This document shows, piece by piece, positions 5,818-10,340 of a stretch of 10,340 bases of DNA. The stretch lies in contig WQWP01000079.1 of the NCBI GenBank assembly GCA_009787485.1, positions 1 through 10,340 on the forward strand, in the 5' to 3' direction. The notes under the pieces were generated by a model, which was not told the DNA's origin, did no database searches, and saw only the letters and a list, made by a program, of their open reading frames with translations. How positions within the stretch are numbered: position 1 is the first letter of the stretch; the number at the start of each line of letters is the position of its first letter. Made by a program: the position numbers and the translations under genes. Origin of the DNA: Lentimicrobiaceae bacterium (lineage in GTDB: Bacteria; Bacteroidota; Bacteroidia; Bacteroidales; WCHB1-69).

Positions 5818-7845
5818 ATGAGTCTATTAAAATCTGCGAAAATCTGTGTCATCTGTGTCATCTGTGTGCCTTTCTCGCTTTACGCACAATCAGACACCAC
5901 TAAAGTACACGAAATAAACGAAGTAATCATCACCACCACCCAACGCAACGAGGTCATCCCCGCACAAAGATTATCCGGCGAAGAATTGCAACGCCTCAGC
6001 AGCCTCTCCATTGCCGACGCTATCCGCTATTTCTCCGGCATCCAAATCAAAGACTTCGGTGGAATCGGCGGACTCAAAACGGTGGATATCCGCAGCATGG
6101 GCACCAACCATGTAGGTGTTTTTTACGATGGCATCCAATTAGGGAACGCCCAAAACGGACAAATTGATTTGGGCAAATTTTCCTTAGATAACATGGAAGA
6201 AATCGCATTATACAATGGGCAAAGAACAGAAATCTTTCAGCCTGCCACAGATTTTGCTTCTGCCGGAGCGATCTACCTTCAAACACGGCGCCCAACATTT
6301 GAGGGAGATAAGAAATCCAATGTCAGGGCGCTATTTCGCACGGGGTCTTTTGGGTTGGTAAATCCGTCTATTCTTTGGGAACAACAAAACGAAACGCGCC
6401 CCATTTCCACCACATTCAACGCAGAATATCTTTACGCCACAGGTAAATACAAATTTCGATACCGCCGCGTTTTTCCCGATGGCACTGTGGCATGGGACAC
6501 CACAGCCATACGCCAAAATGGAGATATTCAAGCTTTTAGATTAGAAAGCGGACTGTTTGGCACTGCCTCAAAAATAATTTGGAATGCTAAAGTCTATTTC
6601 TACAATTCCGAAAGAGGCATCCCGGGCGCTATCGTGAACAATGTTTGGAAAAACGCGCAACGGCAGTGGGACAGGAATTTCTTTACCCAAACCTCGTTAA
6701 CTGCGCCCATCCACCGCCGCTACGAACTGTTAGCCCGCTTCAAATATGCCAACAACTATCTGCGTTACCTCAACCCCGATACCACGTTGATGCACATTGA
6801 CAACCATTTCACGCAACAGGAAATTTTCGCCTGTTTTGCCAACAAAGTAAAAGTCTATAAAAGCTGGGAGCTCTCGTTGGCTACCGATTTTCAATGGAAT
6901 ACATTGCAGGCAAGTATGCGAAATTTTGCACAACCGGAACGTTACACCACTTTAGTTGCGCTGGCTACGGCATTCAACATTTGGCGCATCAAAACGCAGG
7001 CAAGTGTAGTGGGAACTTTCATTCATGATAAAGTGAAAGCGCCAATCTCATCAAACTCTAATCATCAAGAATTTACGCCCGCACTTTTTATATCTTGTAA
7101 ACCGGTTAGAAAAGAGGAGTTTCATATCAGAGCTTTCTATAAACGCGGTTTCAGAATGCCTACTTTTAACGATTTGTATTACACCGATATAGGCAATACC
7201 GCACTTCAACCCGAACGCGCTACACAATATAATTTAGGATTGCAATACACAAAGCCTTTTAAGAAAGGAATTTTAGAAAATTTAACACTCAAAACAGATG
7301 TTTATTATAATGAAATAACAGACAAAATAATAGCTGTTCCCAAAGGCAGCGGGCAATTTCGCTGGATGATGATGAATATTGGTTTTGTGAAAATACGCGG
7401 TATAGATGCCATGGCGCAGTTTAATTGGAAATTCCCGCATGATATTCGTTTGCAAACACATCTGAATTATACGTACCAAAAAGCGCAGGATTTTTCAGAC
7501 CCTACGGATCATGACCCTGTTTTTGGAACGTGGGGCGGGCAAATTCCTTATATTCCATGGCATAGCGGCTCATTTGTTCTGAAATTTTCTTACAAAACAT
7601 ACGAGTTAAATTACTGTTTTATCTATGTAGGGGAACGGTACCACAGCTCATCCAATATCCGGGCAAATTATGAGCAGCCGTGGTACACGCATGATTTATC
7701 GCTCGGCAAAACGTTTTGTTTTAAAAAATGGAATTTTAAGATTTCGGCGGAAATTAATAATATCTTTAACCAGCAGTATGAAGTGGTGTTGAATTATCCG
7801 ATGCCGGGGACTAATTTTAGGGTAATATTAAAATTTGAGATATGA
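5818..7845 (+). CDS. btuB: BtuB-like TonB-dependent cobalamin receptor
   Basis: A 675-aa outer-membrane receptor that should import cobalamin using TonB energy. A signal peptide (1-23, core ICVICVICV, cleavage after LYA) is followed by a TonB-box-like segment HEINEVIIT (31-39). The plug domain runs from about 45 to 160 (RLSGEELQRLSSLSIADAIRY, VDIRSMGTNHVGVFYDGIQL, LDNMEEIALYNGQ). The 22-strand barrel extends to the C-terminus, with EINNIFNQQYEVVLNYPMPG before the final beta-strand FRVILKFEI. There is no N-terminal carboxypeptidase-like domain. The cobalamin riboswitch and the downstream BtuG-like gene support the substrate assignment. The frame stays open upstream to a TTG at 5728, but that lies inside the riboswitch, so ATG 5818 is chosen because it gives a clean signal peptide. 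The signal-peptide core is encoded by a 9-nt repeat shared with the next gene. Confidence 0.9.
   Translation: MSLLKSAKICVICVICVPFSLYAQSDTTKVHEINEVIITTTQRNEVIPAQRLSGEELQRLSSLSIADAIRYFSGIQIKDFGGIGGLKTVDIRSMGTNHVGVFYDGIQLGNAQNGQIDLGKFSLDNMEEIALYNGQRTEIFQPATDFASAGAIYLQTRRPTFEGDKKSNVRALFRTGSFGLVNPSILWEQQNETRPISTTFNAEYLYATGKYKFRYRRVFPDGTVAWDTTAIRQNGDIQAFRLESGLFGTASKIIWNAKVYFYNSERGIPGAIVNNVWKNAQRQWDRNFFTQTSLTAPIHRRYELLARFKYANNYLRYLNPDTTLMHIDNHFTQQEIFACFANKVKVYKSWELSLATDFQWNTLQASMRNFAQPERYTTLVALATAFNIWRIKTQASVVGTFIHDKVKAPISSNSNHQEFTPALFISCKPVRKEEFHIRAFYKRGFRMPTFNDLYYTDIGNTALQPERATQYNLGLQYTKPFKKGILENLTLKTDVYYNEITDKIIAVPKGSGQFRWMMMNIGFVKIRGIDAMAQFNWKFPHDIRLQTHLNYTYQKAQDFSDPTDHDPVFGTWGGQIPYIPWHSGSFVLKFSYKTYELNYCFIYVGERYHSSSNIRANYEQPWYTHDLSLGKTFCFKKWNFKISAEINNIFNQQYEVVLNYPMPGTNFRVILKFEI
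5829..5870 (+). repeat. ATCTGTGTC 9-nt repeat copy inside the btuB signal peptide
   Basis: These 42 nt (AAAATCTGCG ... ATCTGTGTG CC) contain three tandem ATCTGTGT(C/G) units and match 36 of 42 positions of 7895-7936 in the next gene, in the same reading frame. They encode residues 4-17, KSAKICVICVICVP with the preceding Leu partly included: the whole hydrophobic core of the signal peptide. No left arm of the palindrome found in btuG is evident upstream here. Confidence 0.9.
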
Positions 7846-9026
7846 TAGTGAAATTTTTTAAGCACACAGATGACACAGATTTACACAGATTAATAAAATC
7901 TGCGTTTATCTGCTTCATCTGTGTCATCTGTGTGCTAAGTTGTAGGAAAGAAATCGAAATCCCCTTCCCCGAAGAAGAGCCCATAACAAACCCCGAATTT
8001 ACCTCTATACAAGGCTTTTACCTGTTAAACGAAGGAAACATGGGCAACAACAAATCCACCCTCGATTATTTCGATTACGAAAAGGGTACTTACACCCGGA
8101 ATATTTATGCCGATGCAAACCCTTCTGTTCCAAAAGAATTAGGAGATGTAGGCAACGACCTCGCCATTTACGGAAGCAAGTTGTACGCCGTAATCAATCG
8201 TTCCAACAAAATTGAGGTAATGGATGCGCAAACAGCCAAGCGCATCGGGCAAATTGAGATTCCAAACGGTCGTTATATTAAATTTCATAGTGGTTTTGCA
8301 TACGTTACTTCTTATGCAGGGCCTGTTCAGTCGAATCCTAACCACCAACAAATTGGCTATGTAGCCAAAATAGACACGGCTTCTTTGCAAATTGTAGATC
8401 AATGTTTGGTAGGTTTTCAGCCTGACGGGTTGGCGATTGCAAACGGGAAAATCTACGTTGCCAACTCGGGCGGCTATTTGTCGCCTAATTATGAAAACAC
8501 CGTATCGGTCATTGAGGTGGCTTCTTTTAAAGAAACGAAACGCATCACGGTGGCAGCCAACCTTAACCGCGTTTGTGCAGATAAGCATGGAAATATTTGG
8601 GTTAACACGCGTGGAGATTATTACCAGACGTCGTCTAAATTATATTGTATGGATTCAAAAACCGACCAACTCATTGATTCTGTCAACATCGTCGCTTCCA
8701 ATTTTTATTTGGATGATGACAAACTGTATGTTATTGGGGTAAAGTGGAGTAATGTAACCATGAGTAATGAAATTAATTATGGGGTGGTGGATGTGGTTTC
8801 AAAGCAGATTATCTCAAATAAATTTATTACGGATGGGAGTGATGCTGAGATTAGAATGCCTTATGGTATTACTGTAAATCCGTTGACCAAAGATATTTAT
8901 GTAACAGATGCCAGGAATTATGTTACGCCGGGGGCGCTTTATTGTTTTGATAAAGAAGGGAAGCGGAAATGGGATGTGCGGACTGGGGATATACCGGGGC
9001 ATTTTGCTTTTATTGGGAAATTTTAG
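7842..9026 (+). CDS. btuG: BtuG-like surface lipoprotein, YncE/DUF5074-type beta-propeller
   Basis: A 394-aa lipoprotein overlapping the btuB stop by 4 nt (ATGA), so translation is probably coupled. The lipobox is VLSC, making Cys34 the lipidated residue. The mature part is a repeated beta-propeller of the YncE/DUF5074 type: GFYLLNEGNMGNNKSTLDYF (about 58-77), LAIYGSKLYAVINRSNKIEVMD, PDGLAIANGKIYVANSGG (about 198-215), VCADKHGNIWVNTRGD, and PYGITVNPLTKDIYVTDAR (about 344-362). In Bacteroides, BtuG is a seven-bladed propeller that binds cobalamin very tightly and caps BtuB; the gene order here, behind a B12 riboswitch, matches that. Acidic residues after Cys34 (RKEIEIPFPEEEP) could act as a surface-export signal. 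The n-region of the signal peptide is oddly long and acidic (HTDDTDLH), encoded by the left arm of an inverted repeat. GTG (codon 3) is the only other usual start codon before the hydrophobic core. Confidence 0.87.
   Translation: MIVKFFKHTDDTDLHRLIKSAFICFICVICVLSCRKEIEIPFPEEEPITNPEFTSIQGFYLLNEGNMGNNKSTLDYFDYEKGTYTRNIYADANPSVPKELGDVGNDLAIYGSKLYAVINRSNKIEVMDAQTAKRIGQIEIPNGRYIKFHSGFAYVTSYAGPVQSNPNHQQIGYVAKIDTASLQIVDQCLVGFQPDGLAIANGKIYVANSGGYLSPNYENTVSVIEVASFKETKRITVAANLNRVCADKHGNIWVNTRGDYYQTSSKLYCMDSKTDQLIDSVNIVASNFYLDDDKLYVIGVKWSNVTMSNEINYGVVDVVSKQIISNKFITDGSDAEIRMPYGITVNPLTKDIYVTDARNYVTPGALYCFDKEGKRKWDVRTGDIPGHFAFIGKF
7861..7936. repeat. Inverted repeat with perfect 20-bp arms at the 5' end of btuG
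   Basis: The left arm AGCACACAGATGACACAGAT (7861-7880) is the exact reverse complement of 7917-7936. Inside, ACACAGATT (7883-7891) pairs with AATCTGCGT (7897-7905) with one mismatch around a 5-nt loop, and an asymmetric bulge lies on the right. Both arms are built from 9-nt units (GACACAGAT / ATCTGTGTC). The whole element lies in the btuG reading frame, beginning 19 nt after its ATG and ending two codons before the lipobox cysteine. Confidence 0.97.
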
Positions 9027-9059
9027 AAATGATTATGAAAAAAACAAAAAAATAAAAAC

Positions 9060-10229
9060 ATGAGAAAACTCCTCCTTTTACAGATCCTATTAATCCCCTT
9101 TTGCGTCTCAATTCAAGCGCAATCGCCGTACATCCACAAAGTTTTCGAGTATCGTCCGGCGCCCGGGCAATGGGTAAATAAGCTGCCCGAATATGAAACC
9201 GGCGATACCCACGAAGATATGATTCTAAAAGTGGAAGAAGCGATTGCGGGAGATGAAAAAGGATTGGTAACGCTTGGCGCTTACGGCGGATACATTGTCT
9301 TTGGGTTTGACCACTTGGTAGAAAACAGACCCGGAAAGTACGACTTTAAGATATGGGGCAATGCATATTACAGCAATCCCGCCCTTGCCGCCGGATCTTC
9401 CGAGCCCGGAATTGTGATGGTTTCTTACGATGCCAATGGCAATGGCATTCCCGACGACCCTTGGTACGAACTTGCAGGAAGCGAATATTACAAACCGCAA
9501 ACCATTAAAAATTACGAAATTACTTACTATAAACCGGATCCTGATAAAGTTCCGACTCCACACCCAACTTTTTCTTTTCTTACAGATACCAGCTATATAA
9601 AATGGACAGACAATCGAGGCGCTACAGGTTATGTGGCACGTATTCTTTTTCACCAGCAACACTATTACCCCCAGTGGATTAATGAGGGAACTTTAGTGTA
9701 TGAAGGAACTAAACTGGCAAACAATGGAGTGGATGAAACGGGCAATGGGCTATTTATACAATACGCTTACCCTTGGGGATACGCCGACAATCATCCGAAC
9801 GATAACATCCGCTCCAATTTTGATATTGGCTGGGCGGTTGATGCACAGGGAAATAAAGTAGATTTGCCCGGCATCCATTTCGTAAAAGTATATACCGGCG
9901 TAAACCAATATTGTGGATTGTGGGGCGAAACATCCACCGAAATTATGGGCGCAGAAGATTTTCATATTCAAGGAATTGATATTGATGTGCTGGGCGTAAA
10001 AACAGAGATGCTTCCCAATGCGCGCGCCTACTATGCGCAAGGGAGATTGCACTTGGAAAACCTTGAAGGCTGTTATGGTACGCTTTTTAACATTAATGGA
10101 CAGATAGTGAACAGTTTCCAAATCACTTCTTCAAATGATATTCGTGAAATAAATTTGGTTTCAGGAGCATATTTTCTAAAAGTTCAAAAACAAAATACAA
10201 TTAAGATGTTCAAGTTCGTTATTTACTAA
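9060..10229 (+). CDS. Secreted protein with T9SS C-terminal sorting domain, B12-operon partner
   Basis: This 389-aa protein has a Sec signal peptide (MRKLLLLQILLIPFCVSIQA, cleavage before QS). Its main domain (about 25-310) contains GAYGGYIVFGFDHLVENRPGKYDFKIWGNA, then SSEPGIVMVSYDANGNGIPDDPWYELAGSEYY (about 113-144). There DANGNGIPDD looks like a calcium-binding loop (DxNxNxxxDD). The last ~75 residues (315-389) form a typical T9SS type-A sorting domain: NARAYYAQGRLHLENLEG, LFNINGQIVNSF, and LVSGAYFLKVQ...KMFKFVIY. The protein is thus expected to cross the outer membrane by T9SS and stay on the surface or be released. It starts 33 nt after btuG on the same strand, so it is probably in the riboswitch-controlled operon. 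Similar 'cell surface proteins' with the DPWYELAGSEY-type motif occur in Bacteroidota B12 loci as far as I recall; a binding role is inferred, not shown. Confidence 0.78.
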   Translation: MRKLLLLQILLIPFCVSIQAQSPYIHKVFEYRPAPGQWVNKLPEYETGDTHEDMILKVEEAIAGDEKGLVTLGAYGGYIVFGFDHLVENRPGKYDFKIWGNAYYSNPALAAGSSEPGIVMVSYDANGNGIPDDPWYELAGSEYYKPQTIKNYEITYYKPDPDKVPTPHPTFSFLTDTSYIKWTDNRGATGYVARILFHQQHYYPQWINEGTLVYEGTKLANNGVDETGNGLFIQYAYPWGYADNHPNDNIRSNFDIGWAVDAQGNKVDLPGIHFVKVYTGVNQYCGLWGETSTEIMGAEDFHIQGIDIDVLGVKTEMLPNARAYYAQGRLHLENLEGCYGTLFNINGQIVNSFQITSSNDIREINLVSGAYFLKVQKQNTIKMFKFVIY

Positions 10230-10239
10230 AATTATATAA

Positions 10240-10340
10240 ATGCCTAATATTCATTTTGAAAACTTCTATAGCCTCACAACGCCGAAGGCGTTAAATGTGA
10301 ATAACCCCGTGCAAGCCGCCAAAGGCGGCGCAGCTCGGGG
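10240..10340 (+). CDS. Short open frame running off the window, probably repeat-derived
   Basis: ATG 10240 opens a frame that stays open to the window end (33 codons), reading MPNIHFENFYSLTTPKAL and continuing NVNNPVQAAKGGAAR. Its second half coincides with two strong palindromes (10274-10340), which is why it is rich in Ala/Gly. I have a general impression that short ORFs with an NNPVQAA.GGAARG-like end recur in Bacteroidota genomes, which would make this a repeat-encoded ORF rather than a conserved gene. The start is uncertain and there is no visible promoter. It begins 10 nt after the preceding stop. Confidence 0.3.
   Translation, partial: MPNIHFENFYSLTTPKALNVNNPVQAAKGGAAR
10274..10340. 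repeat. Double palindrome at the end of the B12 operon
   Basis: Hairpin 1 is AACGCC-GAA-GGCGTT (10278-10292), extended by TCACA/TGTGA outside with a small bulge (10274-10300). Hairpin 2 is GCCGCC-AAA-GGCGGC (10315-10329) enclosed by CCCCG-T-GC (10305-10312) and GC-T-CGGGG (10333-10340). The element may continue past the window. The layout, an AAA-loop hairpin inside CCCC...GGGG, parallels 5453-5495. It could act as a terminator or mRNA-stabilising structure after the operon. Confidence 0.65.

Noticed and set aside
9029..9055. Eight-codon ORF (MIMKKTKK) between btuG and the T9SS-cargo gene
   Set aside because: It is short and A-rich, with no sign of selection. It is best explained by the A-rich leader of the next gene.

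Overview
The window looks like a chromosomal segment from a member of the Bacteroidota that carries the type IX secretion system (T9SS). Four things point this way. Promoter-like TAnnTTTG boxes stand in front of several genes, with no clear Shine-Dalgarno sequences. A TonB-dependent receptor is coupled to a surface-lipoprotein beta-propeller (BtuB-BtuG style). A secreted protein ends in a T9SS-type C-terminal sorting domain. The housekeeping proteins (Ffh, AhcY, nitroreductase) read as typical for this phylum. The genus cannot be fixed from the sequence alone.

Layout. Bases 1-193 hold the stump of a response-regulator gene with its promoter, convergent with ffh (209-1543, minus strand; signal recognition particle GTPase). 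A short two-promoter intergenic region separates ffh from a visibly AT-richer pair of small genes (DUF4160 at 1651-1950, DUF2442 at 1953-2207). Next come an NfsA/FRP-like nitroreductase (2218-2976) and an exported DUF3108-like protein (3015-3947). Ten perfect copies of a 7-bp unit (3966-4035) end 5 bp before the start of ahcY (4041-5450; S-adenosylhomocysteine hydrolase). A palindromic element follows ahcY.

From about 5538 to 10229 the window is a vitamin B12 acquisition operon. It has a promoter box, a cobalamin riboswitch (5551-5775), a BtuB-like TonB-dependent outer-membrane receptor (5818-7845), a BtuG-like beta-propeller lipoprotein overlapping it by 4 nt (7842-9026), and a secreted protein with a T9SS sorting domain (9060-10229). 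The inferred scheme is that low B12 turns the operon on, the surface propeller and possibly the T9SS cargo capture cobalamin, and BtuB imports it. The window ends in a strongly palindromic, still-open short ORF.

The most unusual signal is the number of small repeats placed at gene borders. A 9-nt-periodic repeat (ATCTGTGTC units) encodes the hydrophobic core of the signal peptides of both btuB and btuG, in the same frame (Ile-Cys-Val repeats). In btuG it is one arm of a perfect 20-bp inverted repeat whose other arm is translated as the signal-peptide n-region. A 58-nt, almost pure purine tract expands a peripheral loop of the riboswitch. The heptamer array abuts ahcY, and two CCCC...AAA-loop...GGGG palindromes flank the B12 operon.
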